A DNA stretch of 64,000 bases from JARKPK01 sp964631235 (GTDB lineage Bacteria > Planctomycetota > Planctomycetia > Pirellulales > Thermoguttaceae): the NCBI GenBank assembly GCA_964631235.1, contig CAZVZX010000009.1:1-64000 (forward strand). The letters run 5' to 3'. The notes beneath the pieces were generated by a model. It did no database searches and had not been told where the DNA came from. It worked only from the letters and a program-made list of their open reading frames with translations. Made by a program: the position numbers and the translations under genes. Of the stretch, positions 44,416 through 53,665 are shown piece by piece (position 1 is the stretch's first letter; every line of letters starts with the position of its first letter).

Positions 44416-45816
44416 ATGCCCCGCCGCAATCTGATCGTGCTTTTCGTGGTCGCGATCGTTTCGTTGATCTGCTATCAGCGAACGCCGCGAAATCGCTACG
44501 GCGAAACCGTGGCGCGGGCCATCGATTTGGTTTCGCGACACGCTCTCGAGCCGCTACCGCCCGAAAAGCTCTACGAGGCGGCGATGTCGGGCATGATGGC
44601 CGGGCTTGACGACTATTCCGGCTTCGTGCCCGCCGAACGGCTTCAGCGGTTCACCGAAGAAATCGATCAGGAATTCGCCGGTGTCGGTCTCGAAGTGCGC
44701 CGCGACGAGAAGACCGGCGAATTGATCGTGGGAAGCCCCTTGGTCGGCTCGCCCGCCCAACGCGCAGGAATTCGCGCCGGCGACCGAATTGTGCGAATCG
44801 ACGAACAGCCGACGCGCGATCTTTCGCTCGACGACGCGGTGCGCCTGATGCGCGGCCGTCCCGGCGCCCGCGTTACTCTGGCCTTGCGCCGACCGGGCGA
44901 GGAAAAAGAGCGGATCGTCGAGTTGGTGCGCGAGGTGGTTCAAGTCGATACCGTGTTGGGCTACTCGCGCAATGCCGATGGGTCGTGGAACTATCTTTTG
45001 CCCGATCACCCGCAAATCGCGTTGACGGCGATCAGCAGTTTCGGCAAAGAGACGGCGCACGAGCTGCGCCGCGTGCTCGACGACCTCAGCGCTCGCGGCA
45101 TGAAGGCGCTGGTTCTCGACGTTCGCGATGATCGGGGCGGACTGCTTCGCGCAGCGATCGAGGTGTGCGATCTCTTTCTCGAAGAAGGGCTGATTGTCAC
45201 CACGCGCGGCCGCAGCAGCGATCAGGTTCGCGAGGAGTATCGGGCACGGGGAAATGCCCCGTTCGCGCAATTGCCGCTGGCCGTATTGATCAACGGCGAT
45301 ACGGCGAGCGCCAGCGAGATTGTTGCCGCATGCATGCAGGATCACGGACGGGCGGCGATCGTGGGGCAGCGAAGCTACGGCAAAGGCACCGTCCAGGAGG
45401 TTTTCGAGTTGGAGCCGGGCCGCGGCGCGCTGCGGCTGACGACGGCAAGCTACTGGCGGCCCAGCGGGCAGAATATCCATCGCCGCCGCAACGCCAAGCC
45501 CGACGAGGCCTGGGGCGTGATGCCCGACGAAGGTCTTCAAGTTGTTTTCGATGCCGAACAGTTGCAGCGATGGCGACAAAGCCGTATGAAGGCCGCCTCG
45601 CCCGCGCCGCCCGAATCGCCCTCTGACGAGCCGGCCGAGCCGTTTGTCGATCTTCAGCTTCAGGCTGCCGTGCGGCACTTGCTCGAGCGCCTTGGCGAGA
45701 CCGCGGCCCACCGGCCGAGCGACCAGCCGAAGGCCGAACCGACCAACGCCGCCACCCCCGCCGCCGACGACGGGAAGCAGGAAGGCAACACTCCGCCGCA
45801 CACCGCGCCGCAATAG
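44416..45816 (+). CDS. S41 family carboxy-terminal processing peptidase (CtpA-like)
   Basis: A 466-residue membrane-anchored serine protease. The N-terminal helix NLIVLFVVAIVSLICYQ acts as signal anchor. A PDZ domain (about 90-165, with GSPLVGSPAQRAGIRAGD) precedes the catalytic core with Ser298 in NGDTASASE, Lys323 in SYGKGTVQ and Gln327, spaced 25 and 4 residues as in CtpB. The usual NNPGG-type segment is DDRGG. The C-terminus (about 395-466) is Ala/Pro rich and probably disordered. It lies 278 bases after rpsI; no evidence links it to the ribosomal operon. Confidence 0.9.
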   Translation: MPRRNLIVLFVVAIVSLICYQRTPRNRYGETVARAIDLVSRHALEPLPPEKLYEAAMSGMMAGLDDYSGFVPAERLQRFTEEIDQEFAGVGLEVRRDEKTGELIVGSPLVGSPAQRAGIRAGDRIVRIDEQPTRDLSLDDAVRLMRGRPGARVTLALRRPGEEKERIVELVREVVQVDTVLGYSRNADGSWNYLLPDHPQIALTAISSFGKETAHELRRVLDDLSARGMKALVLDVRDDRGGLLRAAIEVCDLFLEEGLIVTTRGRSSDQVREEYRARGNAPFAQLPLAVLINGDTASASEIVAACMQDHGRAAIVGQRSYGKGTVQEVFELEPGRGALRLTTASYWRPSGQNIHRRRNAKPDEAWGVMPDEGLQVVFDAEQLQRWRQSRMKAASPAPPESPSDEPAEPFVDLQLQAAVRHLLERLGETAAHRPSDQPKAEPTNAATPAADDGKQEGNTPPHTAPQ

Positions 45817-45917
45817 AGTGCTCGCAGAACGGCTTTAGCGTGCCGCTGTCGGCTACAATATCTACATGCCGGCCGATGGGCCCCATCATCCCCACCTAAC
45901 TGTCGAGGACCGAACCG

Positions 45918-46778
45918 ATGAACCATTTGTCAAACACCATTGATCGCCTTCATTCCGAGAAAGCGCAACGCGCACTGCATGCTCCCGGCCATGACTGTGG
46001 GATAGCGGCCGGAAAGGCTTTGTCGATCAATCGCTTCGCGGCTCGGTCTGCGTCGGTTCCGGCGGTTCGGCTCACGGTCGCGTCGGCTGCTTGCTGCCTT
46101 TTGTTCGGTCTTGTTGGGGGCGTCTGCGCAGCGGAGGCCAAGCCGGCCGCCTCGGGAACCGATCGCTGGGAGCAAAGCGTCGCCAAGCTCGAAGAAGGCC
46201 TTCGGACCAATCCGCCGGCACCGGGGGCGGTGTTCTTCTTGGGCAGTTCCAGCATTGTCGGTTGGAACGTGAAGAAGTCGTTCCCCGATTTGCCGACGGT
46301 GAACTGCGGGTTCGGCGGTTCGCAAATGGCCGATGCCGCCCGATATGTTGATCGCATAGTGATTCCTTGGAAGCCGCGGGTCTTGGTGGTTTACTCGGGC
46401 GACAACGACATGAAGGCGGGCAAATCGCCCGAACAGGTTCGCGACGACTTTCGCGCGCTGGCTGAGAAGGTCCACAAGCAATTGCCACAGACGAAGATCG
46501 TGTTGATCGGCGTGAAGCCTAGCATTGCCCGATGGAATCTGATCGACAAGATTCGAGCGACCAACAAGCTGTTGGCGGCCTACGCGGAACAAGACGCTCA
46601 GAAGCGGATTGTGTTCGTCGATGTCGAACCGCTGATGCTCGACGCCGAAGGCCGTCCGCGGGCCGAGATCTTCAAAGACGACGGACTGCACCTGAATGCC
46701 GAGGGCTACGCCATTTGGGCGAAGCGGATTGGCCCGTTGCTCGAAGCGAAGTCCCCGGGCGACTCTGCAAAGCAATAG
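45918..46778 (+). CDS. exported SGNH/GDSL-type hydrolase
   Basis: A 286-residue esterase-like protein. The first 50 residues are an atypical leader before a hydrophobic signal core (LTVASAACCLLFGLVGGVCA, about 52-71); a shorter true start within the leader is possible. The mature domain has the SGNH blocks: FFLGSSSIVGW (block I, Ser), NCGFGGSQ (Gly block), SGDNDMKAG (Asn) and DGLHLNAEG (Asp/His pair). This points to periplasmic ester or acetyl-sugar hydrolysis, but the substrate is unknown. No operon partner is obvious. Confidence 0.85.
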   Translation: MNHLSNTIDRLHSEKAQRALHAPGHDCGIAAGKALSINRFAARSASVPAVRLTVASAACCLLFGLVGGVCAAEAKPAASGTDRWEQSVAKLEEGLRTNPPAPGAVFFLGSSSIVGWNVKKSFPDLPTVNCGFGGSQMADAARYVDRIVIPWKPRVLVVYSGDNDMKAGKSPEQVRDDFRALAEKVHKQLPQTKIVLIGVKPSIARWNLIDKIRATNKLLAAYAEQDAQKRIVFVDVEPLMLDAEGRPRAEIFKDDGLHLNAEGYAIWAKRIGPLLEAKSPGDSAKQ

Positions 46779-46871
46779 CCGCCAAGAGTAGTCGGCGCCC
46801 GAAGCAATCGCCGCCCGGCTCTTTCCGCCGGCCCGACAACGGCGCAGCCATGACCAACAGGGGCGCGGCGA

Positions 46872-49469
46872 TTACCACGAGACGACCAATTCGCCGGTGA
46901 TGCCGCGGCCGACCACCCGCCGGCCGTCGTCCTCGATCGTTACCGGGTGGAACTTCGTGTTGGTAATCGCCACGTTATTGACGGCGAAGGTCACTTTGGC
47001 CGGATCGGTGCCGGTTTCAGGCAGGAAGTGGACAGTCGCATCGTTCAGTCCGCGAAGGTGCAGCCGGCGGCGAACGCCCACCTGCCCGCTATAGCGTTCG
47101 ATGCACGAGATTTCGCCCTCGGCCTGTTGTTCGAGCACAATGCGCACCTCGTGATGCCATGCCCGCGGCAAACGATAGTGCATCGCGCCGCCGCGCATCA
47201 CGCCATCGTGGCCGACGAATACCGGCGCCCCCAGCGGCCAGCGCAGGCCGATCTCGACTACGGTCGATGGGCAGTAGCCCGAAACGTAGAAGCCGTTGCG
47301 GCAGCGGGCGGCCAGCACCATCGGGCTGCGGGCGACGATGCTCGGCTTGTCGAAGCGAACGGCCAACCCCAGCCGCGGCAACATCCACCGCAGCAACCGT
47401 TCGGATAAGAACAGCTTTCGCGGGTCGTGCGGAACGGGCAGTCGGGCGTTGGTTACGGTGGCCGAAAAGCTCCCTCGAACCCAGGCCAGCCGCCCGCGGC
47501 CCAGTGTGCGACACACGGCATACGCCCGCACTTGATCGCCGTGGCGAACCGTGGCGCACACCTCGTCGTCGGCAGCCGCTTTGTAGCCCGGATCGACCAC
47601 GGCCTCGACCCCGCCGGCCGACACGACCGAGTTGTGTTCGATGCGGTCGGGTACGGCGTCGGGCCCGAACGAGTCGGCCGCAAGGCGATGTTCCAGCGTC
47701 AGCGTTCCTTCGATCGGCTCGGCGCGTTTCAACCCCAGCGCCGCGAGAAGGGCCGGGCCGGCGTGAGCCAACGGGCCGTAGAGCAGCACGCGGGCGCCTT
47801 CGCGCACCGCGGCGGTCAACTCGGTTTCGAGGGCCGAGTCGGCATCAGGCACCGGCGCCACCAAGATCGTTTCGGCGAAAACGTCGGGCCGCGCGCGGCG
47901 AACCGCCAGGAAGTTCTCGGTGCTCACCACCGAGTTGAGCGGCAGGCCATCGTTTAGCGCGCCGCGAAGGAACCAATCGCCGAAGAATGCCTCGGCCGAT
48001 CGACCTTGCTCGAACACGCGGCGATGATTCTCCGCGAACGGATAGATCCACGTCATCAGCCCCGGCGCATCGCTGTAGTTCTCCAGCCCGCGAACGATGT
48101 GAGGGATGACCTCGATCGGGCATTGGTCGGGCATGTTGCCGAACGAGTCGTCGATCGTCAGCAGCGCGACATGCGATGGGCGCGACACTTGGCCCTGGGC
48201 GTCGATGCGGGCCGCGGCCAGCGGCAGATAGATATCGTGCGGCGAACGGCCGTAGCGGTCGAACCAAGGGCTATTGAGCCACCACGGATCGTGCGTGTAG
48301 AAGCGGAAGGGAAACTGGCCGTTCGGTGGCAGCTCGACGAGCCGCGACTGATAGCCGACGATCTCCAGCCCGAAATCGCCATCGAGCGCCCCCCAAGGCG
48401 AATTGGGCGGGGCCACCATGTTGAATCCGCCGGAGTAGATGTCGGCCAGCGGCGTGGCGGCGGTGGCTAGGTCGTTTCCCGTGGCCAAATTCGTGCCTCG
48501 GGTTTCCAACGGCAAATCGCACGCTCGGCGGAAATCGCGCCAGAAGCCGAGGATCGATTGCCGCGCCGATTCGGCCCTCTCCGTGTCGAACCGCTTGCCG
48601 TCGAACAGAATCCCCTTGGTGCTCCAGGCGGTCAGCGAAAACCCGAAGCCGTTCGAGAGCCACAGATAGTCGAAGCCCAAGTCGCGGGCGAAGTGGGCCG
48701 TCTGCTTGCCGAGGAACGTGCCCAACGACGTGCCTTCCGGAATACCCTGGGGAAAGCCGGCATAGGGGCGGTCGTCGGCGTGGAGCACGGCCGCACACGA
48801 AACCCAGCGGCCCTTGCCGGCAGTGTCGCCTTGGGCGATCTCTTTGTGGCGTTCGTACTTGAAGGGCGACCGAGCGAACTCGGGTCCCGGGTCGAACGTG
48901 GCCCCGACGTACACCGGCTTGCCCGTCGCCTGCCGCCCGACCTCTTTCAGCGAAGCGACGATGCGGGCCAAGTCGCCGTAGGTGATCCGCGGCGGATCGG
49001 CCATGTAAAGCCGCGGCTTCGAGTGCAGCGATTGCCCCGCCGGATCCCAATGCAGCGGCTCGTCGGCCGGATGAGCCATGCCGAGATAGCGCGCCCATTC
49101 GATTTCGTCCTCTTTTCGGCCGCGGTATTCGAGGATTTCGCTGCCGTCGGCAATCCACAAAAGCACGGCCGCCGATTCCGCCCGACGAATCAACGGCAGC
49201 CATTGCTCGAACGCCCGAGCTGCCACGGCGCGAAGCGTTGCGTCGTCGAGCTTGCGATAAGGCTTAAGGCTCATCTCCAGCACCACGCGGCGACAGAGTT
49301 GTTCGGGCACCAGCGACGGCGTCGGCTGGGCGACGGGCAACTGCTGCCACGGCTCGGCGCCGAACGGCGGCGAACCGTGCGTTGCGACTAACGACGAAGC
49401 AGGCAGGGCAGCGCCTGCGGCCGCCAGCGTCGCCTTCAGCCAACTTCTCCGCGACCATTGAAGCAACAT
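46872..49469 (-). CDS. large Tat-exported protein, probably carbohydrate-related
   Basis: An 865-residue protein. The ATG at 49469 is preferred because GGGAG precedes it; a twin-arginine signal (WSRRSWLKATLAAAGAALPA) follows directly. The N-terminal domain (about 60-390) resembles a TIM-barrel-like glycosidase (ALRAVAARAFEQWLPLIRRA, GFDYLWLSNGFGFSLT, RITYGDLARIVASLKEVGRQ). The middle (about 390-680) includes TIDDSFGNMPDQC and GLENYSDAPGLMTWIYPF. The C-terminal part is beta-rich. I do not recognise a named family. It follows the XylR-type regulator gene on the same strand (gap 232 bases) near a GH2 gene, so a role in glycan use is likely but unproven. Confidence 0.68.
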   Translation of the reverse strand: MLLQWSRRSWLKATLAAAGAALPASSLVATHGSPPFGAEPWQQLPVAQPTPSLVPEQLCRRVVLEMSLKPYRKLDDATLRAVAARAFEQWLPLIRRAESAAVLLWIADGSEILEYRGRKEDEIEWARYLGMAHPADEPLHWDPAGQSLHSKPRLYMADPPRITYGDLARIVASLKEVGRQATGKPVYVGATFDPGPEFARSPFKYERHKEIAQGDTAGKGRWVSCAAVLHADDRPYAGFPQGIPEGTSLGTFLGKQTAHFARDLGFDYLWLSNGFGFSLTAWSTKGILFDGKRFDTERAESARQSILGFWRDFRRACDLPLETRGTNLATGNDLATAATPLADIYSGGFNMVAPPNSPWGALDGDFGLEIVGYQSRLVELPPNGQFPFRFYTHDPWWLNSPWFDRYGRSPHDIYLPLAAARIDAQGQVSRPSHVALLTIDDSFGNMPDQCPIEVIPHIVRGLENYSDAPGLMTWIYPFAENHRRVFEQGRSAEAFFGDWFLRGALNDGLPLNSVVSTENFLAVRRARPDVFAETILVAPVPDADSALETELTAAVREGARVLLYGPLAHAGPALLAALGLKRAEPIEGTLTLEHRLAADSFGPDAVPDRIEHNSVVSAGGVEAVVDPGYKAAADDEVCATVRHGDQVRAYAVCRTLGRGRLAWVRGSFSATVTNARLPVPHDPRKLFLSERLLRWMLPRLGLAVRFDKPSIVARSPMVLAARCRNGFYVSGYCPSTVVEIGLRWPLGAPVFVGHDGVMRGGAMHYRLPRAWHHEVRIVLEQQAEGEISCIERYSGQVGVRRRLHLRGLNDATVHFLPETGTDPAKVTFAVNNVAITNTKFHPVTIEDDGRRVVGRGITGELVVSW

Positions 49470-49544
49470 CGTTTCATCTCCCATCTAAAGGGTTTGCCGA
49501 TTCGCACATCCGAGTGGCGAACGATCTCTTGTCTTCTCCGTGTG

Positions 49545-49645
49545 ACCTTGCCGAACAATGGGCACTTCTCGCCTATATCTTATGCGAGCATTCCGAGTGC
49601 TATCACAAGACTTGGTAGAACAATTGAATTGTACGACAAGGCCTC
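49545..49645 (-). repeat. dispersed repeat family 2, copy B
   Basis: An inverted copy of the element at 35477. Its complement reads GAGGCCTTGTCGTACAATTC with the shared core GATAGCACTCGGAATG near 49593-49608. It lies in the spacer between the Tat-protein gene start and the XylR-type regulator end. Confidence 0.82.
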
Positions 49646-49701
49646 TCTGTATCGCGAACTGCCGGTCGTTGTCGCGGCCGACTGACGCATACCGGACGGT
49701 T

Positions 49702-50883
49702 CTATGTGTTCGAGTCGCGCACGCGGCGGCGGTATTCGCCCGGCGTCATGCCCAGTTGGGCCTTGAACACCTCGCCCAGGTATTGGCGGTGGACGAAGCC
49801 CGCCCGATGGGCCACCTCGTCGATCGGCAGGTCGGTCGAATCGAGCAGTTCGCACACGCGGCGCAGGCGCACGCGGCAGATCTCGTCGTGGATGGTTCGG
49901 CCCAAATGGCGGCGGAAGCGCCGTTGCAGCGTGCTTCGCGAGAGCGGCACTTGGGCCAACACGTCGTCCACGGAGATACCGTCGCAGCCGTGACGGCGGA
50001 TGAAGCTGAGCGCGCGAACGAGCATGGGGTCGTCCACCGCCAGCACGTCGCTCGACAGTCGAGTCACCACGCCCAGCGGCGGCACGAATATCGGGCCACG
50101 GGGCGGAGGCTTGCCTGACATAAGCTGATCGAGCAGTTGCGCGCCGCGGTAGCCCACGCGAAAATGGTCCGGCTCGACGCTGCTTAGCGGCGGGTCGCAG
50201 ATTTCGCACAGCGGCTCGTCGTTATCGACGCCGACCACGGCCGCCTCTTCCGGCACGGCCACTCCCACCCGGCGGCATGCTTCCAGCAGCAGTTCCCCGC
50301 GCGGATCGTTGCAGACCATGATGCCCAGCGGCCGAGGCAAACCGGCCACCCAATGGGCGAGTTGCTCTTGTTGCGATTCCCAATCGATGCCGCGGGCCGA
50401 CTCGGCGGGCAAGAGGCACTCGGCGCAGTCGAACCCCGCCCGCCGCACGGTCGCGGTAAACGCTTGTCGCCGCGTTTCGGCCCAGGCCGCCCCGCCGATG
50501 CCGCAGTAGCCGAACCGGCAGAATCCGCGTTCCAGCAGATGCCGGGCGGCCATCTCGCCGACCGCCTTGTCGTCCGGATGCACCAGCGGCAGGCCCGCCT
50601 CGGGCACCATGCCCAGTACGTCCACTGCCGGCAGTCCGGTGGCCAGCACCGCTTGGGCAATGCTCGGCGTTTGCACCCGGGCGATGATCCCATCGCCGTT
50701 CCAGTGAGCGATCCATTGCGGAACGTCTTCTTCCAGCCCTCGCGGCTGATGGTAGATCGCCCACGGGCCGTGTTCCCGAACGTATCGGGCGATGCCGCGA
50801 AGGATGTTCCGACCCGAAGCGAGCGACGTTTCGACGATCAGGGCGACCCGGCGCGGTGCTCTCGAATGAACGTTTCGTTGCAT
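49702..50883 (-). CDS. XylR-type transcriptional regulator (sugar-binding plus AraC HTH)
   Basis: A 393-residue transcription factor. The N-terminal 270 residues form a periplasmic-binding-protein-like sugar sensor: VALIVETSLASGRNILRGI at the start, then segments resembling the LacI/RbsB fold such as VVGVDNDEPLCEICDPPLSS. The C-terminal domain (about 285-390) is an AraC-type helix-turn-helix with PLSRSTLQRRFRRHLGRTIH and the second motif DEVAHRAGFVHRQYLGEVFK. Proteins of this design control xylose and other sugar genes and are frequent in planctomycetes. It is divergent from the GH2 gene and shares with it a 504-base spacer containing a palindrome. Confidence 0.9.
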   Translation of the reverse strand: MQRNVHSRAPRRVALIVETSLASGRNILRGIARYVREHGPWAIYHQPRGLEEDVPQWIAHWNGDGIIARVQTPSIAQAVLATGLPAVDVLGMVPEAGLPLVHPDDKAVGEMAARHLLERGFCRFGYCGIGGAAWAETRRQAFTATVRRAGFDCAECLLPAESARGIDWESQQEQLAHWVAGLPRPLGIMVCNDPRGELLLEACRRVGVAVPEEAAVVGVDNDEPLCEICDPPLSSVEPDHFRVGYRGAQLLDQLMSGKPPPRGPIFVPPLGVVTRLSSDVLAVDDPMLVRALSFIRRHGCDGISVDDVLAQVPLSRSTLQRRFRRHLGRTIHDEICRVRLRRVCELLDSTDLPIDEVAHRAGFVHRQYLGEVFKAQLGMTPGEYRRRVRDSNT

Positions 50884-51387
50884 GGTCGATCCCGTTCAAC
50901 AAAAGCCTCGGGGCGAATCCGTGATGGATCAACTCCGTTCCCGACGTGAATCCGGTGCGAGGCGACCAAGCGATCCACGAATGCAACACATTGGCTTATA
51001 GTTTGTTATGTATCATATCATAACCAGAACTTGTAGGCTCCGACCATCGGCCGAACGTGCCATCACGAGGCCGCAACATCTTGACCGAAAAGTTGCACAC
51101 CTTGCCCGGAAACCTGCTGGACGGGGCGAGAAACCCGGTTAGACTGTTGTTTGGCGTCGGTTTTCGGCACCTGCCTTCCACCCCCGGGCGAAACAAGTTG
51201 TCGCAAACGGCTCTTTGGCCGCCGGCAAAGCGATAGCTGGCCGTGGGCGAAGCGATTCGCCCGAAGCATCGCTTGCCGACGTTTGCCCGGCTTGCCCTTA
51301 CCGCAGATTGATCACCTTAGAGCCTCAGCTCGACAACCGTGCGGCGCCCGTCGCCACGGGAGCAGCAACCGCAGAGGAGGAACCGTC
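50884..51387. other. shared regulatory spacer of regulator and GH2 gene
   Basis: A 504-base spacer between divergent genes. An AT-rich island (50995-51030) contains the palindrome at 51005. The rest is GC-rich without a supported gene; the in-frame codons before the GH2 start read through here but have no domain features. Confidence 0.6.
51005..51024. promoter_or_regulatory. candidate operator palindrome of the XylR-type regulator
   Basis: GTTATG and CATAAC are perfect inverted half-sites around an eight-base AT-rich centre (TATCATAT), in an otherwise GC-rich spacer between the regulator and the GH2 gene. The form suits a dimeric regulator. It lies about 120 bases from the regulator start and 360 from the GH2 start. 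Confidence 0.5.
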
Positions 51388-53622
51388 ATGAATCGTCGTT
51401 TCAATCGCGCCTTGTTGTTCGCGGTCGCGCTCGCATTGTTGGGCGGCGCTGTTGCCCATGGCGATGACGCCTGGAAGCCACAGGGCAAACTGCTGACCAA
51501 GTTCGCCGCCGATGTGCGTCCCGAAAGCCCGCTGCCCGAGTACCCGCGGCCGCAAATGGTTCGCAGCCAATGGACGAACCTCAATGGGTTGTGGGACTAT
51601 GCGATTGCGCCGCGGGGCGCCGAGCGGCCCGAGTCGTTTGCCGGAAAGATTCTGGTGCCGTTCTGCATCGAGTCGGCGCTGAGCGGTGTGGCCCGAAGCG
51701 TTGGGCCGGAGAACGAATTGTGGTATCGACGCACGTTCTCGGTGGAGCCGCTCGGTTCGAATCGCTTGCTGCTGCACTTCGGGGCTGTCGATTGGCACGC
51801 CACCGTTTGGGTCAACGGCCGCAAGGTGGGCGAGCACCGCGGCGGCTACGATCCGTTCAGCTTCGACATTACCGACGCGATCCGCGCTGAGGGGCCGCAA
51901 GAGCTGGTGGTCAGGGTGTGGGACCCGACCGACCAGGGCTTCCAGCCGCGAGGCAAGCAGGTGCGCAATCCGCACGGCATCTGGTACACCTCGGTGACGG
52001 GCATCTGGCAAACGGTGTGGATTGAAAAAGTGCCGGCCGTGGCGATTTCGGGCCTGACGATCATCCCCGATGTGGATAACCAGTGCGTGCGCGTTACCGT
52101 GACCGCCGCGGGCAAGGGCGCGGAGCAAGCTCGCGTCGAACTCACCGCGTTGGCCTCAGGGGCCAAGGTCGGCGATGCTCGCGGCAAGCCGGGGGAACCG
52201 ATCGAACTGAAGGTTCCGCAGCCGAAGCTCTGGTCGCCGGACGATCCGTTCCTTTACGACCTGAAGGTGCGCTCGATCGCAGGCGAAACAGCCGACGAAG
52301 TCGCCTCGTACTTCGGCATGCGAAAGATCGAGGTCCGCAAGGACGAGGCCGGGCTGAATCGGCTATTTCTCAACGGTCGGGCGTTGTTCCACATCGGCCC
52401 GCTGGATCAGGGCTGGTGGCCCGACGGCCTGTACACCGCGCCGACCGACGAGGCGCTGAAGTTCGATGTGGAAATGACGCGGAAGATGGGCTTCAACATG
52501 GCCCGCAAGCACGTCAAGGTCGAACCGGCCCGGTGGTACTATTGGTGCGATAAGTTGGGCCTGATGGTGTGGCAAGACATGCCCAGCGGCAACAACGGCG
52601 GCGACGAGGGCCGGGCCAACTTCCGCCGCGAGCTGAAGGCGATAATCGACGCATTTCGCAACTACCCGTCGATCGTGATGTGGGTGCCTTTTAACGAAGG
52701 CTGGGGCCAACACAACACGGAAGAAATCGCCCAATGGACCAAACAATACGACCCGACCCGCCTGGTCAACAACGCTAGCGGCTGGACCGATGCGGGCGTG
52801 GGCGACGTGCATGATATCCACGCCTATCCCGGGCCGGCCATGCCCAAGCCCGAAGAAAATCGGGCGGTGGTGCTCGGCGAGTTCGGCGGGTTGGGCCTAG
52901 TGGTCCGCGGACATTTGTGGCAAGAGGAAAAGAACTGGGGCTATCGCAGCTTCGCCGATGCGGCAGAACTGGAAACCGCCTACGAAGGACTGATGCTGTT
53001 GCTGCACCCGCTCATCGGCAAAGGTCTGGCGGCGGCCGTCTACACGCAAACAACCGATGTCGAAATCGAGGTCAACGGTTTGATGACCTACGATCGCGCG
53101 GTGATGAAGATTTCGCCGCAACGGCTGGCCGAAATGCACGCCGTGCTGCATCAACCGCCGCCGAAGTTGAAAACGCTTCTGCCCAACGCGCACGAGGGGA
53201 AACACACTTGGCGCTACACCACAGCCGAGCCGGGCAAGAGTTGGCCGCAGATCGACTTCGACGACAAGGGTTGGGCCGAAGGTGTCGGCGGCTTCGGAAC
53301 CGCCGGCACGCCCGGGGCGATCGTCGGCACCGAGTGGAAGACCGATCGCATCTGGCTGCGGCGCGAATTCGAGTTCGACGGCCGCGCCGTAGGCCGCCTT
53401 TATGTCACCATGCACCACGACGAAGACGCCGAGGTGTACCTCAACGGGCAACGAATTGCCGACGTAAAGGGCTTCACCACCGACTACGTAGCCGTGCCCA
53501 CCCGCGATGCCCAGAAGCTGCTCCGCAAGGGCCGAAACGTGCTGGCCATCCACTGCCGCCAGACCAAGGGCGGGCAGTATATCGACGCGGGCTTGGCCGA
53601 AGTCGTGAAAGAGAAGAAATAG
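51388..53622 (+). CDS. exported glycoside hydrolase family 2 enzyme
   Basis: A 744-residue GH2 enzyme. A signal peptide (residues 1-26, LLFAVALALLGGAVA) is preceded by a strong GAGGAGG. The sugar-binding domain has NLNGLWDYAIAPRGAERPES; a beta-sandwich follows (about 200-315) and then the TIM barrel with general acid/base Glu437 in VPFNEGWGQ and the nucleophile Glu498 in VVLGEFGGLG. An added C-terminal jelly-roll (about 610-740, RLYVTMHHDEDAEVYLNGQ) is likely a second carbohydrate-binding module. Substrate (galactoside, glucuronide, mannoside) cannot be set. It is divergent from the XylR-type regulator, its probable controller. Confidence 0.93.
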   Translation: MNRRFNRALLFAVALALLGGAVAHGDDAWKPQGKLLTKFAADVRPESPLPEYPRPQMVRSQWTNLNGLWDYAIAPRGAERPESFAGKILVPFCIESALSGVARSVGPENELWYRRTFSVEPLGSNRLLLHFGAVDWHATVWVNGRKVGEHRGGYDPFSFDITDAIRAEGPQELVVRVWDPTDQGFQPRGKQVRNPHGIWYTSVTGIWQTVWIEKVPAVAISGLTIIPDVDNQCVRVTVTAAGKGAEQARVELTALASGAKVGDARGKPGEPIELKVPQPKLWSPDDPFLYDLKVRSIAGETADEVASYFGMRKIEVRKDEAGLNRLFLNGRALFHIGPLDQGWWPDGLYTAPTDEALKFDVEMTRKMGFNMARKHVKVEPARWYYWCDKLGLMVWQDMPSGNNGGDEGRANFRRELKAIIDAFRNYPSIVMWVPFNEGWGQHNTEEIAQWTKQYDPTRLVNNASGWTDAGVGDVHDIHAYPGPAMPKPEENRAVVLGEFGGLGLVVRGHLWQEEKNWGYRSFADAAELETAYEGLMLLLHPLIGKGLAAAVYTQTTDVEIEVNGLMTYDRAVMKISPQRLAEMHAVLHQPPPKLKTLLPNAHEGKHTWRYTTAEPGKSWPQIDFDDKGWAEGVGGFGTAGTPGAIVGTEWKTDRIWLRREFEFDGRAVGRLYVTMHHDEDAEVYLNGQRIADVKGFTTDYVAVPTRDAQKLLRKGRNVLAIHCRQTKGGQYIDAGLAEVVKEKK

Positions 53623-53627
53623 AACAA

Positions 53628-53642
53628 GAGAACTCGGTTCTC
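53628..53642. terminator. possible bidirectional terminator hairpin
   Basis: GAGAAC-TCG-GTTCTC forms a perfect six-pair stem in the 43-base spacer between the convergent ends of the GH2 and YhaN-like genes. A T-rich tract is lacking, so it may need Rho or act only as a 3'-end stabiliser. Confidence 0.35.
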
Positions 53643-53665
53643 CGCCTCCCGCGATCCGGCTTGAA

